Below, piece after piece: positions 52,798 through 62,310 of a stretch of DNA of 64,000 nt. This stretch comes from Niastella populi (lineage in GTDB: Bacteria; Bacteroidota; Bacteroidia; Chitinophagales; Chitinophagaceae). Made by a program: the position numbers and the translations under genes. Position 1 is the stretch's first letter, and every line of letters begins with the position of its first letter. Location of the stretch: positions 1 to 64,000 of the forward strand of contig NZ_LWBP01000013.1 of the NCBI RefSeq assembly GCF_002078015.1, read 5' to 3'. The notes under the pieces are model-generated. The model was not told where the DNA came from, searched no databases, and worked only from the letters and a program-made list of their open reading frames with translations.

Positions 52798-54393
52798 TTA
52801 TTCTTTATCACTACCACTTTCAACAACGAAGGTGCCGCTGTTGCCGGTGGTTTTGGGCTCTTCGGCCTTCTTGTTATGCCCCAGGTAAGAGGGGAGTTCC
52901 ATACCGGCCATATCGAAGATGTCTTTTAACGGTGGTACCGCTTTGTACATTCCCGAAATGAAACCGGCGGTAGAGCTTTTGCCAGAGTCGTTCTGCCCGT
53001 TTTCCCAAACCGTTACCTTGTCGATCTTGATATTCTTGATGGCGTCTGTCTGCATTCTTACCAGTTCGGGCAGTTTATCGCTTATGAGTAACAGTACGGC
53101 GTCTTTCGGGTTGTTGCCGGCTGCCTTCACGATCCTGTCTAAACCTTCGGCCTGTTTGGTAAGGATCTCGTACATACCTCTCGCTTCCGCTTCCAGTTTG
53201 GCGAAGATAGCGTCGGCCTCACCTTTTGCTTTTTCGCGGATCTTTTCTGCTTCGGCCTGCGCTTCGATGATGGCTTTTTGCTTTTGAATTTCTGCCGTTA
53301 CCACAATGTTGGCATTCTGCGAAGCTCTTTCCCTGTCGGCACGGGCGGCCTCCGCTTTTTGCTCGGCAAGGTAGGCTTCTTCCAATGCCATGGCCGCCTG
53401 AACTTTTTCGGCAGAAGTAGCGCGTTTCAGGGCCTCCGCTTCTTTTTCCCTTCTGGAAGCTTCCGAATCGGCGATCTGGATCCTGGCAAGGTTTTCCCCC
53501 TGTACCGCCACTGAGTTCGCTGCGGCTGATTTAATACGGGTATCCCTGTCGGCTTCCACTTTACCGATCTGCTCATCTCTTTTGGCTGCAGCGATCAGGA
53601 TCTCTTTATCTTTTTCCGCTACGGCGATCATGGAGTCGCGGTCGCGTTGTGTTTCGGCAATCTGTACGTCGCGCTCTTTCTGGGTTTGCTTCATGCTTAC
53701 ATCGCGTTCTCTTTCGGCAATGGCTTTACCAATTTCACCCATTCTATCCTGCTCGGCCACGCTTTTCTTTGCTTCGTTAATGGCTTTTGCCGAAGCCTCT
53801 TTACCCAGCGCTTCAATATAACCGCTTTCATCTTTGATATCGGTTACGTTCACGTTGATCATTTTCAAACCGATCTTGTTCAACTCGGCCTCAACGTTAG
53901 AAGCGATATTGGCAAGGAATTTATCGCGGTTGCTGTTGATCTCTTCAATGTCCATCATGGCAACCACCAGGCGCATTTGGCCCAGGATGATATCTTTGGC
54001 CAGATCGTGGATCTGCGCCTGTTGCAAACCGAGCAAACGTTCAGCCGCATTTTGCATAACACCCTGCTCTGTTGAAATACCAACGGTAAAACGCGAAGGC
54101 ACGTCAACGCGGATGTTTTGTTTACTCAATGCATTGGTAAGGTTCACCTCGATGGAAATAGGCGTAAGATCCAGGAAGGAGTAGTCCTGGATAACAGGCC
54201 AGATGAAGGCGGCGCCCCCATGTATACATTTGGCGCTCAGGTTACCATCTGTGCCATCTTTTGAACGGCCTACTTTACCATATACCACCAGTACGCGGTC
54301 GCTGGGGCACCGCTTGTACCTGCGGAACATGGAGAGAATGAGAATGAAAAAGAACAACACGGCCCCGGCGACCACAATCAGGATCATATCCAT
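52798..54393 (-). CDS. Flotillin-family membrane protein (SPFH/PHB domain)
   Basis: 531 residues. One N-terminal membrane helix (about 5-25, MILIVVAGAVLFFFILILS), SPFH domain (about 35-200) with VLVVYGKVG and VDVPSRFTVGIST, then a long Ala/Glu-rich coiled-coil of heptads (about 215-430; QAEAEKIREKAKGEADAI). The tail is AGMELPSYLGHNKK. Flotillins form membrane-associated oligomers that organise lipid domains; the bacterial type works with an NfeD-like partner. The partner gene is 33 bases upstream. Mg and coiled-coil oligomerisation are inferred. Confidence 0.9.
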   Translation of the reverse strand: MDMILIVVAGAVLFFFILILSMFRRYKRCPSDRVLVVYGKVGRSKDGTDGNLSAKCIHGGAAFIWPVIQDYSFLDLTPISIEVNLTNALSKQNIRVDVPSRFTVGISTEQGVMQNAAERLLGLQQAQIHDLAKDIILGQMRLVVAMMDIEEINSNRDKFLANIASNVEAELNKIGLKMINVNVTDIKDESGYIEALGKEASAKAINEAKKSVAEQDRMGEIGKAIAERERDVSMKQTQKERDVQIAETQRDRDSMIAVAEKDKEILIAAAKRDEQIGKVEADRDTRIKSAAANSVAVQGENLARIQIADSEASRREKEAEALKRATSAEKVQAAMALEEAYLAEQKAEAARADRERASQNANIVVTAEIQKQKAIIEAQAEAEKIREKAKGEADAIFAKLEAEARGMYEILTKQAEGLDRIVKAAGNNPKDAVLLLISDKLPELVRMQTDAIKNIKIDKVTVWENGQNDSGKSSTAGFISGMYKAVPPLKDIFDMAGMELPSYLGHNKKAEEPKTTGNSGTFVVESGSDKE

Positions 54394-54426
54394 AGCGTCA
54401 TTAATTTAAGGGTTTGAAATTGGTGT

Positions 54427-55035
54427 TTATATTTTGTATGAGAAATTGTTCTCGGCAAGCGTTACCAGTAAAATACTGTCGTTGATTATTTTTTTTACCC
54501 TGATGAGTTTCCCCGTAGCAATTTCCTCCTCATCATCGGTCATGGCCGGTAACTCGCGCAGGCTGCCCTGCACTTTTATATGCACTTTACCGGTGCCGCC
54601 GCGTTTGGCGGGAATAAAGAGGTAGGTGGTGCCTGTTAAATTGATGGCATTGGTCAACTGCATAGTGCCACTGTGCCGCAGGCGGCTCATATAATTCAAT
54701 ACCAGCACCGTCATTACCACTATGGCAGTACCGGCTACAAAGGCCACCAGTACAGTGGCCATATTACCCAATCCGCCATAATGGGCGGCAAGGCCCGCCC
54801 AGCCGAACATGGTGAAAAAGGCGATCATGTTCTTGATGGTGAAGAACTGGTAGTCCATTCCATCGTCATGATCGATGGCGGCATCTGCATCGCCGTCCGC
54901 ATGGTCAACATCGCCGCCTGAGAGCGATAGCGTGCTTTGAACCAGGTAAATGGTGGAAAAGATAATTGCAATGCCCCACAGGATCTTTTCAAAGGAAGCA
55001 AGATGCTCCCACCAGGTTGTAATGCTTAGTAGCAT
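54427..55035 (-). CDS. NfeD-like membrane protein, partner of flotillin
   Basis: 202 residues: two to four membrane helices (about 20-40, 70-90, 95-120), an Asp/His-rich loop (DHADGDADAAIDHDDG, about 44-59) in place of a protease part, then a C-terminal OB-fold domain (about 135-202) with INLTGTTYLFIPAKRGGTGKVHI and LIRVKKIINDSILLVT. No ClpP-type protease domain, so it is the short NfeD form (YuaF-like). Co-transcribed with the flotillin; together they probably form a membrane-microdomain complex. Confidence 0.82.
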   Translation of the reverse strand: MLLSITTWWEHLASFEKILWGIAIIFSTIYLVQSTLSLSGGDVDHADGDADAAIDHDDGMDYQFFTIKNMIAFFTMFGWAGLAAHYGGLGNMATVLVAFVAGTAIVVMTVLVLNYMSRLRHSGTMQLTNAINLTGTTYLFIPAKRGGTGKVHIKVQGSLRELPAMTDDEEEIATGKLIRVKKIINDSILLVTLAENNFSYKI

Positions 55036-55466
55036 AAGGGTTCTTTGGGTTTTTGTGTAAACTTTTTAAATGATATGTAAAAAACGCTGAATGCTAAACG
55101 CAGAAGGCAAATCCGTATTTCGGGTTTTTCGAAATTATTTGGGTACACCATATTCCGGAAGAAGGCGTTAAGCCTGAGCGTTGTAACGCAAAACGCTTCA
55201 TTCCGAATGCCGGGCTTTTCGAAATTATTCGGGCAGAATGTATTTCGGAGGCTGGCGTTAAGCATTCGGCGTTAAGCATTAAGCGTTCTTTTATAATTGG
55301 TAGGAAAGTGAAAGCAAACATTACAGGAGCGGGGCTAAATTTTCATGGGGTTTATAATTATTTAGCGGGCTTTTATCTACAGGTATTAAAATAAGCAACT
55401 GTAATTTAATGTTCCTGCTGTTTTCTGCTGGTAATTCCTTTTTAAAGATATATTAATTTGGCGGCC
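55036..55466. other. Intergenic region with a 53-base direct repeat
   Basis: No gene. Two copies of a 53-base unit at 55121-55173 and 55211-55263 (period 90), both beginning CGGG-TTTTCGAAATTATT and ending GGCGTTAAGC, plus shorter GCGTTAAGC units after the second (about 55269-55277). Likely a dispersed intergenic repeat. The minus-strand short frame across it (55026-55265) only reflects the repeat. Confidence 0.6.
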
Positions 55467-57308
55467 ATGAAACGGATTTTTCTCATTTCAATGTTGCTGC
55501 TGGCAACGAGCGTGCTACATGCTCAGATTAAGTCTTTCCGGTTTATACATATCAGTGATACGCATATAGGTTCGCCCAATGGTTCGGCCGAGGAAGACCT
55601 GCGCCGCACGGTGCACGATATAAATACGCTGAACGACGTGGCCTTTGTGATCATTACCGGCGATATTACCGAACTGGGCACCGACGCCCAACTGGCAAAG
55701 GCCAAAGAGATCCTCGACAGCCTGAAAGTAAAATACTATATCATTCCCGGTAACCACGATACCGGATGGAGCGAAAGCGGCGGCGATCATTATACCAGTA
55801 CATTTGGTTACGATAAGTTTTCATTCGACTATAATGGCATCCGCTTTATCGGTTGCGCTTCAGGGCCATATGTGCGCATGAGCGATGGCCATATCCCGCG
55901 CAGCGCCATCGTATGGCTCGATAGTTTACTGGCTAAAACGCCGCGCGACCAGCCTGTAATATTTTGTAATCATTATCCCATCGATGATGGTGTCGATAAC
56001 TGGTACGAGATCACCGACCGGTTAGTGAAGTACAATACAAAACTGATCATCTGTGGCCATGGCCATGCCAATAAGGCGCTCAACTTTGAAACTATTCCCG
56101 GAATAATGGGCCGTTCGAACCTGCGGGCAAAAGCCCCGCTCGGCGGTTACAATCTCGTTGATGTATATAACGATTCCATCGTTTATACCGAACGCCGGCC
56201 GGGCGGTGAACCGCTTCCTTCCTGGGCAAAAATTGAGTTGAATAAGCGCGATTTTCCTAAAAAAGTTAAGCGCCCTTCTTATGATATCAATAAGCAATAC
56301 CCGCAGGTAAAACCGAAATGGGTATTCTCTTCCGATGCCAATGTGATCTCCACCCCGGCGGTTGTAAATAACCTGGTGATCTTTGGCAATCAGAATGGCC
56401 TGGTTACCGCCGTATCGCAGCTCGATGGAAAAAAGAAATGGACCTATAAAACCAGCGGCGCTGTCTTTTCTTCCCCCGCTGTAAAGGCCGGTAAAGTGGT
56501 GTTTGGCTCGGGCGATGGCCATGTATATTGCCTTAATGTATTGACCGGAAAACCGGCATGGAAAGCAAAAACAGATGCCTCGGTACTGGGTTCGCCCGCA
56601 ATTGTGGGCGATACCGTTTTCATCGGCGGAAGCGATCATAATTTTATGGCATTGAACCTGAAGAACGGGAATGCTTACTGGAAGTTCGCCGGTTTGGAGG
56701 GACCCGTGGTAAGCACCCCGCTGATCTATGGCAATATGGTGATCTTCGGCGCATGGGATAAACATTTGTATGCGGTAAACAGAAACAACGGGCAACTGGC
56801 CTGGCAATGGAATCCCGGTTTTTCGGTCATCAATTTCTCGCCCGCTTCCTGTATTCCGGTTGCGCATGACGGCGTGGTGTATGTGGTTTGCCCTAACCGC
56901 ACCCTGTATGCCATCGATGCACTAACCGGCGCTACTTTATGGCAGAACAGTGAAACGCGGGTGCGCGAATCGATAGGCATTTCGGAAGATGGGAAATATG
57001 TATATGGAAAAACAATGCAGGACACCGTTGTGGCGTATGCTGCCAGCCGTTCGGCACAGCGCCCGGCTTGGGTTATGCATGCCGGTTTTGGTTATGAACA
57101 TGTGCCTTCCATGCTGATAGAAAAGAGCGGACAGGTATTTTTCGGAACGCGCAATGGCGTGGTGTATGCCATCGATCCGGCTACGCAAAAGATCAATTGG
57201 GAATATAAGCTCGATAATTCCATGGTGAACACCGTTCGGGTGCTGGATAAAAAACATGTGGTGGCGTCAACCATGGATGGCAAGGTGGCGTTGCTGGAAG
57301 TGAAGTAA
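55467..57308 (+). CDS. Secreted metallophosphoesterase fused to a PQQ-type beta-propeller
   Basis: 613 residues from the ATG at 55467; a TTG at 55458 is possible but unlikely. Signal peptide (ISMLLLATSVLHAQ), then a calcineurin-like phosphoesterase (about 25-260): HISDTHIG, TGDITELG, IPGNHDTGW, CNHYPIDDG and ICGHGHANKAL supply the metal ligands. A linker leads to about seven PQQ-like propeller blades (about 285-613), with recurring WVFSSDANVISTPAVVNN, KKWTYKTSGAVFSSPAVKAG and WKAKTDASVLGSPAIVGD. Acts in the periplasm or outside on phosphomonoesters or nucleotides; the propeller may bind protein or polysaccharide. Confidence 0.88.
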   Translation: MKRIFLISMLLLATSVLHAQIKSFRFIHISDTHIGSPNGSAEEDLRRTVHDINTLNDVAFVIITGDITELGTDAQLAKAKEILDSLKVKYYIIPGNHDTGWSESGGDHYTSTFGYDKFSFDYNGIRFIGCASGPYVRMSDGHIPRSAIVWLDSLLAKTPRDQPVIFCNHYPIDDGVDNWYEITDRLVKYNTKLIICGHGHANKALNFETIPGIMGRSNLRAKAPLGGYNLVDVYNDSIVYTERRPGGEPLPSWAKIELNKRDFPKKVKRPSYDINKQYPQVKPKWVFSSDANVISTPAVVNNLVIFGNQNGLVTAVSQLDGKKKWTYKTSGAVFSSPAVKAGKVVFGSGDGHVYCLNVLTGKPAWKAKTDASVLGSPAIVGDTVFIGGSDHNFMALNLKNGNAYWKFAGLEGPVVSTPLIYGNMVIFGAWDKHLYAVNRNNGQLAWQWNPGFSVINFSPASCIPVAHDGVVYVVCPNRTLYAIDALTGATLWQNSETRVRESIGISEDGKYVYGKTMQDTVVAYAASRSAQRPAWVMHAGFGYEHVPSMLIEKSGQVFFGTRNGVVYAIDPATQKINWEYKLDNSMVNTVRVLDKKHVVASTMDGKVALLEVK

Positions 57309-57338
57309 ACAATGGGCAATAGACAATAAGCAATTGGC

Positions 57339-57371
57339 AAATGTGCCACACCGCCAGGGTGTGGCACATTT
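57339..57371. terminator. Dispersed palindrome B between convergent genes
   Basis: Arms AAATGTGCCACACC (57339-57352) and GGTGTGGCACATTT (57358-57371) pair perfectly, loop of five bases. Homologous to the hairpin at 52725-52757. Lies between the phosphoesterase stop (57308) and the convergent lipoprotein stop (57374); probably a bidirectional terminator. Confidence 0.7.
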
Positions 57372-57373
57372 AT

Positions 57374-58246
57374 TTACAGCTCATCGGCCACCATCTTCAT
57401 CGCAATTATATATTCTGCTACATAGTCGCCTCCTTTATCGGGATAGCCTTTGATATTGTCAAACGCATGGCCAAGCATATCATGTGCTTTTTTAGCATCT
57501 TTATTATCGAAGAAGACTGCCGTCCAGTTATCGTTCTCCTTAAAGCGTTTTCTGCCTATACCGCCCTTATAGAATTTAATAGGGCAGAGCATTTTTTCAG
57601 GATTGAATACCGGTATCTTATTGCCTTTCACATTGGCAAAATAACCGGCGTAGTAATAGATTGATTCTTTCAGGCGGTTCTTAATGGCTGCATCATCTTC
57701 GGCCTGTGTTGGTTTCTGCCGCCATTTGTTTAGGCCAGGGTCGAACAGGTTGGGTATAGTGTCGTTGCTTTTTAAGCGCTGTGCAATGTACTGCAGGTGG
57801 ATGGTTTCTTTTTCGCCTGTTGTTACATTGGGAATTATAACGCTATTGTTGTTCTCAAATGTGAGCACGTCGTTTTGGTATTTGATGACCGTTAATGACA
57901 GCGCTGGTACCGTTGTGTCTTTCTCCTGAATGGTCAGCAGTTTACTTTTGTTATTAAACTGCCAGTTGGCGGTGGTGAATTCAGGTGTGGCGTAGTCAAT
58001 CATCATGGTTCCGTTGGGTTGAAAACTGTAGGCGGTAAGTGCTATTTTGGTTTCCAGCCTGAACCAGTTGGTATCATTTGCAGTTTTGTCTTTTCTGTCG
58101 GAGATCACACTGGAGATGATCCAGTTTCCGGCGAGCGAATCTTTTATAAAGGGGCGGTGGAAGCTGGCTTTGGGTTTATTACTTTCTGCCGGCTGGCAGG
58201 CAATAACGGCTGTAATGCCAAGCAGGGAAATGTACGTAAGTCTCAT
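57374..58246 (-). CDS. Lipoprotein of unknown function
   Basis: 290 residues with a lipoprotein signal (GITAVIAC, Cys17). The mature part contains a lipocalin-like beta domain (about 38-130, GNWIISSVISDRKDKT and YSFQPNGTMMIDY) and a helical C-terminal half with KAHDMLGHAFDNIKGYPDKGG. No enzyme motif. Anchored in the periplasm or on the outer membrane. It lies 90 bases downstream of the pdhC terminator. Confidence 0.7.
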   Translation of the reverse strand: MRLTYISLLGITAVIACQPAESNKPKASFHRPFIKDSLAGNWIISSVISDRKDKTANDTNWFRLETKIALTAYSFQPNGTMMIDYATPEFTTANWQFNNKSKLLTIQEKDTTVPALSLTVIKYQNDVLTFENNNSVIIPNVTTGEKETIHLQYIAQRLKSNDTIPNLFDPGLNKWRQKPTQAEDDAAIKNRLKESIYYYAGYFANVKGNKIPVFNPEKMLCPIKFYKGGIGRKRFKENDNWTAVFFDNKDAKKAHDMLGHAFDNIKGYPDKGGDYVAEYIIAMKMVADEL

Positions 58247-58277
58247 GGATGATAGGGTTACTGTTTGGGTTAAAAGT

Positions 58278-58308
58278 ATAAAAAAGGCCCCACTAATTCA
58301 GTGAGGCC
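58278..58308 (-). terminator. Intrinsic terminator for pdhC
   Basis: On the minus strand, AGGGCCTCACTGAATTAGTG... folds with arms CAC/GTG and GGCC/GGCC (complement of 58286-58308, one mismatch) and is followed by a T-run (complement of 58281-58285). Confidence 0.6.
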
Positions 58309-58336
58309 CTATATATAAGAAATACTTACATGCTAA

Positions 58337-59995
58337 TTAAACCAGCATTCTCAGCGGCTCTTCAAGCAGGTTCTGCAGTGTTTGCAGGAACGCGGCTCCG
58401 GTAGCGCCGTCAACCACGCGGTGGTCGCAGGTTAAGGTAACTTTCATAACATTACCCACTACTATCTGGCCATTCTTTACAACTGGAACCTGGTTAATAG
58501 CGCCTACAGCCAGGATACATGAATCAGGCGGGTTAATGATGGCGGTGAACTCTTCAATGCCAAACATACCCAGGTTGCTGATGGTGAAGGTGCTGCCTTC
58601 CCAATCGCTTGGCTGCAGTTTTTTATCTTTTGCTTTTTTCGCGAACTCTTTTACTTCAGTACCGATTTGTGATAATGATTTCAGATCGGCAAATCGTACA
58701 ACGGGTACCAGCAAACCTTCTTCAACCGCTACAGCCACGCCGATGTTCACATGATGGTTAACGCGGATCTTGTCGCCTAACCAGCTGCTGTTCACTTTCG
58801 GGTGCTGTTTCAGGGCAATAGCGCAGGCTTTCAGTACCATGTCGTTGAACGAGATCTTAACCGGGGCAACTTCGTTGATCCTGGTTCTGCTTTCAACTGC
58901 TTTATCCATATTGATCTCCATGGTGAGGTAGAACTCGGGAGCAGTGAATTTGCTTTCAGAAAGACGTTTGGCAATTACCTTACGCATTTGCGATACAGGA
59001 ACCTCTTCAAAGCTTACCTGACCGGCAACGGCTGGCGCTGCTTTACCAGGTTGAGCAGTTGCAGCAGCAGCCTGTTGGCCACCACCTGCAGCAGGCGTAT
59101 AATTGTCGATATCTCTTTTAATGATACGGCCTCCGTCGCCGGAACCGGACACTTTATTGATATCGATACCTTTTTCAGATGCTAATTTTTTGGCGAGGGG
59201 AGAAGCAACTACACGGCCGTTACCGGTATTGGCAGCGGGTGCGGCTGTTTCAGTTTGTGCACTGGCCTGCGTGGGTTGGGCAGCAGCTTCAGGCTGGGCC
59301 TTTGCAGCGCCACCGCTGGTAACACCACCTTTGGCGGCAGCTACGATCTTTTCTACATCAACTTTCTTTTCATCGCCAATGATGCACAACAGGGCGTTTA
59401 CGGGAACTTTATCACCTTTTTGCGCGCCTATATATAATAATTTACCTTCTTTATAGCTTTCCAGCTCCATGGTTGCCTTGTCGGTTTCCACATCGGCCAG
59501 CAGATCGCCTTTTTTCACTGCATCACCTACTTTTTTATGCCATGCGGCAATAACGCCTTCCGTCATGGTATCGCTCAGGCGCGGCATGAGGATAACTTCC
59601 TGCATGTTGGCCAGGTCGAGTGACTCACCGGCGGGTTTTGCTTCGGCTTTTGCTTCAGCTTTCGCTTCTGTTTTGGCTGGTTCGGCAGCTGTTTTTTCAG
59701 GCGCAGCAGCAGCGGCTTTTTGTCCACCACCACCAAGCAGTGAACTGATATCTTCACCGGCGTTACCAATGATGGCCAGCAGATCATTTACCTGTAATTT
59801 TCCCCCTTTTTCAGTACCAATGTGAAGCAGGGTGCCATCTTTATAACTTTCCAGTTCCATGGTAGCCTTGTCGGTCTCTACCTCAGCCAGTAAGTCGCCT
59901 TTCTTTACTTTGTCGCCTACCTTTTTATGCCAGGCCGCTATCACGCCTTCTGTCATGGTATCGCTCAGGCGGGGCATTAAAATCACTTCAGCCAT
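58337..59995 (-). CDS. pdhC: Pyruvate dehydrogenase E2 (dihydrolipoamide acetyltransferase)
   Basis: 552 residues with two lipoyl domains (1-80 and about 131-210) carrying ETDKATMELESY, lipoylated at Lys43 and Lys173. Ala/Pro/Lys-rich linkers follow, then a peripheral-subunit-binding domain (about 272-308; VVASPLAKKLASEKGIDINK) and the catalytic domain (about 335-552) with DHRVVDGATGA near the C-terminus. It transfers acetyl groups from E1 to CoA in the cytoplasm. E1 genes are not adjacent. The two lipoyl domains are highly similar, so a repeat-driven duplication is likely. Confidence 0.93.
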   Translation of the reverse strand: MAEVILMPRLSDTMTEGVIAAWHKKVGDKVKKGDLLAEVETDKATMELESYKDGTLLHIGTEKGGKLQVNDLLAIIGNAGEDISSLLGGGGQKAAAAAPEKTAAEPAKTEAKAEAKAEAKPAGESLDLANMQEVILMPRLSDTMTEGVIAAWHKKVGDAVKKGDLLADVETDKATMELESYKEGKLLYIGAQKGDKVPVNALLCIIGDEKKVDVEKIVAAAKGGVTSGGAAKAQPEAAAQPTQASAQTETAAPAANTGNGRVVASPLAKKLASEKGIDINKVSGSGDGGRIIKRDIDNYTPAAGGGQQAAAATAQPGKAAPAVAGQVSFEEVPVSQMRKVIAKRLSESKFTAPEFYLTMEINMDKAVESRTRINEVAPVKISFNDMVLKACAIALKQHPKVNSSWLGDKIRVNHHVNIGVAVAVEEGLLVPVVRFADLKSLSQIGTEVKEFAKKAKDKKLQPSDWEGSTFTISNLGMFGIEEFTAIINPPDSCILAVGAINQVPVVKNGQIVVGNVMKVTLTCDHRVVDGATGAAFLQTLQNLLEEPLRMLV

Positions 59996-60390
59996 AAATT
60001 CTTATTTGATATTCTGATTTTTTCAATTTGAGTGGTCGAAATTACAGCAAAATGAGCAATTGGAAAACTGAAAGGTTGCCAGTTTACCAGTTGCGGGTTT
60101 CCGGTTAGCTGAATTTGTTGCTCCTGTTGAATTTCAGGAATCGGTATCAGGTTGCAGGCGCTCATTCAATTGCCGGAGAAAACCATTTGTTATGGTTGTT
60201 TTCCGGCATCCGGAAAGCCCGAACCGGCGCCTGTTGAAATCCCGTTTATTTTCATTTTTGTCAATAAAACCCCCTGCCATTTGAAATATTCGAAATAAAC
60301 CGTTTTTTAATGGCCTTATATTATGGAACCGACAGGCAGGGTTCATGAAATTTTTACCCGGCTCCAGGGAACCGGCACCGGCCAGCCGGT
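59996..60390. other. Gene-free stretch between pdhC and dnaX
   Basis: Holds an imperfect hairpin at 60171-60208 (arms start TGCCGGAGAAAACCAT and end ATGGTTG..CCGGCA). No gene seen; probably the pdhC promoter region and dnaX 3' end. Confidence 0.45.
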
Positions 60391-62310
60391 TTAATCGAAT
60401 CCCAGTTTCAGTTTTGCTCTTAACTCATTCACCAGCGGGTATTGCTCTATAATTTTTACATACTGCTCTTTGGTTGAGAGCGGCTTTTCAACCGGTGTAA
60501 AAGCTACCGGGTTATCGGTAACTACAATAGTGAAAAGTATGGTGCGGTTGTTGAATTTCGTTTGAATGTACTCCGACAGTTCGCGTCTTTCTCCCTCTAT
60601 GAATTTCTGCTCGAGGTTGTTATTGGTAATGATCTCGAACGAATTGGCCGAAGTAATGGTCAGCCTTGCCATATCGAACGACTGGGCGGCCGGGTTCTTG
60701 TTATCCTTCAGGAGTTGAGAGAAGTTTACCCAGTCCTGCTGCAGTTTTTCGAGCGTTAACGGAATGGCCGGGTTGGTGGTGCCTGCTGTTTTATTCGCAA
60801 ATTTTTGCCTTATAGATTCAAGCGTTCCCAGTTTAGGCCCCGCACCGGTTTTATTAGCCGCCTGCTGTGTATTGGCCGGTTGCGTATTTTCGGCCGGCAT
60901 GTTATGCATTGAGTTGATGTAATTCAACTCTTCTTCCTCCGGGCTTAAATACCCCATGGCGGGTTCTTCGATGATGAGCCTGGCTTCGGTGTTAGGCTGT
61001 TTGTAAACCGGTTGCGGTTGTTGAACCGGTGTTTCCGGCTTGCGGTTTACCGGTTGCTGCTGCGCTGCCGCCTCCTGCCGTGGTTGCGGCTGCGGGGTGC
61101 TTTCAGCTTTCTTCCCTTTATCTTCAACAAAGGTCAGCTTGCGAAAAGCTACCGAAGACGCTCCTTCAACTAGTTTTTTTTTACCTGCACCGTCGCCGGA
61201 TGCTGTTAGTTCAAGCGCTTGTTGCAGATAGGTGAGTTTTATAATTGCCAGTTCGGTATGTAGTCTTTTATTGCGGGCGCCTTTGAAATTGATCTCTGCT
61301 TCATTCAGGATATTTAAAGCGCTTATGAGGTAGGCTACCGGCGTGTTCTTTCCGGTAGCAATGTATTTGTCTTTAAAGCTTTCAACCACTTCGAGCAAAC
61401 CGGCTACTTTTTCATCTTTACATACCAGCAGGTTGCGAATGAACTCAGCAAACCCGTTCAGCACCAGGTCGCCTTCAAAACCTTTACGGTCTATATCGTC
61501 ATACAGTAACATGGCGCCGGCAAGGTCCTGCTGCTGCATACAGTCGAGCAGTTTGAAATAGTAGTCGGCATCGAGGATGTTCAAATGTTCCAGCGTGTTC
61601 TGGTAAGTAACCGTACCGCTGGTAAAACTTACTATTTTATCGAGGATGCTGAGCGCGTCGCGCATACAGCCTTCGCTCTTGCGGGCGATTACCTGTAAGG
61701 CGGCTTTTTCGGCATCTATTTCTTCTTTTTTACAAATGTGCTGCAGGTGATCTACCGTATCGTTACCGGTGATGCGTTTGAAATCGAAGATCTGGCATCG
61801 GCTGAGGATGGTAGGCAGGATCTTGTGCTTTTCGGTAGTGGCCAAAATAAAGATGGCATAGGAAGGCGGTTCTTCCAGCGTTTTCAAAAAAGCGTTGAAA
61901 GCCGAGGAACTGAGCATGTGTACCTCGTCAATGATATATACTTTATATTTTCCGGCCTGGGGAGTGAAGCGAACCTGCTCAACCAGCGAGCGGATATCAT
62001 CTACCGAGTTGTTACTGGCGGCATCGAGCTCATGAATATTCAGCGAAGTGCCTTCATTGAAAGCTACACAGCTATGGCACTCATTACAGGCTTCGCCTTC
62101 TGCCGTAGGCTTTTCGCAATTGATGGTTTTGGCCAGAATACGGGCACAGGTTGTTTTACCAACTCCGCGCGGACCGCAAAACAGGAAGGCATGCGCCAAC
62201 TGGCGGTTCTTGATGGCATTCTGCAGGGTGGTGGTAATGTGAGCTTGTCCAACAACCGTATCAAAGGTTTGCGGACGGTATTTCCGGGCTGAAACAATGA
62301 ATTTATCCAT
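60391..62310 (-). CDS. dnaX: DNA polymerase III subunit gamma/tau
   Basis: 639 residues. AAA+ clamp-loader ATPase: Walker A CGPRGVGKTTCARIL with Gly46-Thr53, a zinc-binding set Cys65, Cys75, Cys78 and Cys81, Walker B IIDEVHMLS (about 127-135), and sensor LATTEKHKILPTILSRC. After about residue 365 comes a Gln/Pro/Glu-rich linker and then a C-terminal tau-like domain that binds the polymerase. It loads the beta sliding clamp at the replication fork. TACATTTG at 62319-62326 (minus strand) resembles a -7 element just 9 bases before the start. Confidence 0.94.
   Translation of the reverse strand: MDKFIVSARKYRPQTFDTVVGQAHITTTLQNAIKNRQLAHAFLFCGPRGVGKTTCARILAKTINCEKPTAEGEACNECHSCVAFNEGTSLNIHELDAASNNSVDDIRSLVEQVRFTPQAGKYKVYIIDEVHMLSSSAFNAFLKTLEEPPSYAIFILATTEKHKILPTILSRCQIFDFKRITGNDTVDHLQHICKKEEIDAEKAALQVIARKSEGCMRDALSILDKIVSFTSGTVTYQNTLEHLNILDADYYFKLLDCMQQQDLAGAMLLYDDIDRKGFEGDLVLNGFAEFIRNLLVCKDEKVAGLLEVVESFKDKYIATGKNTPVAYLISALNILNEAEINFKGARNKRLHTELAIIKLTYLQQALELTASGDGAGKKKLVEGASSVAFRKLTFVEDKGKKAESTPQPQPRQEAAAQQQPVNRKPETPVQQPQPVYKQPNTEARLIIEEPAMGYLSPEEEELNYINSMHNMPAENTQPANTQQAANKTGAGPKLGTLESIRQKFANKTAGTTNPAIPLTLEKLQQDWVNFSQLLKDNKNPAAQSFDMARLTITSANSFEIITNNNLEQKFIEGERRELSEYIQTKFNNRTILFTIVVTDNPVAFTPVEKPLSTKEQYVKIIEQYPLVNELRAKLKLGFD

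Noticed and set aside
55026-55265. 79-residue minus frame with repeated PNNFEKP pattern
   Set aside because: Produced by the 90-base direct repeat; no other protein signs.
56022-56867. 281-residue open frame on the minus strand
   Set aside because: Lies wholly inside the phosphoesterase/propeller gene, whose motifs are unmistakable; a frame shadow.
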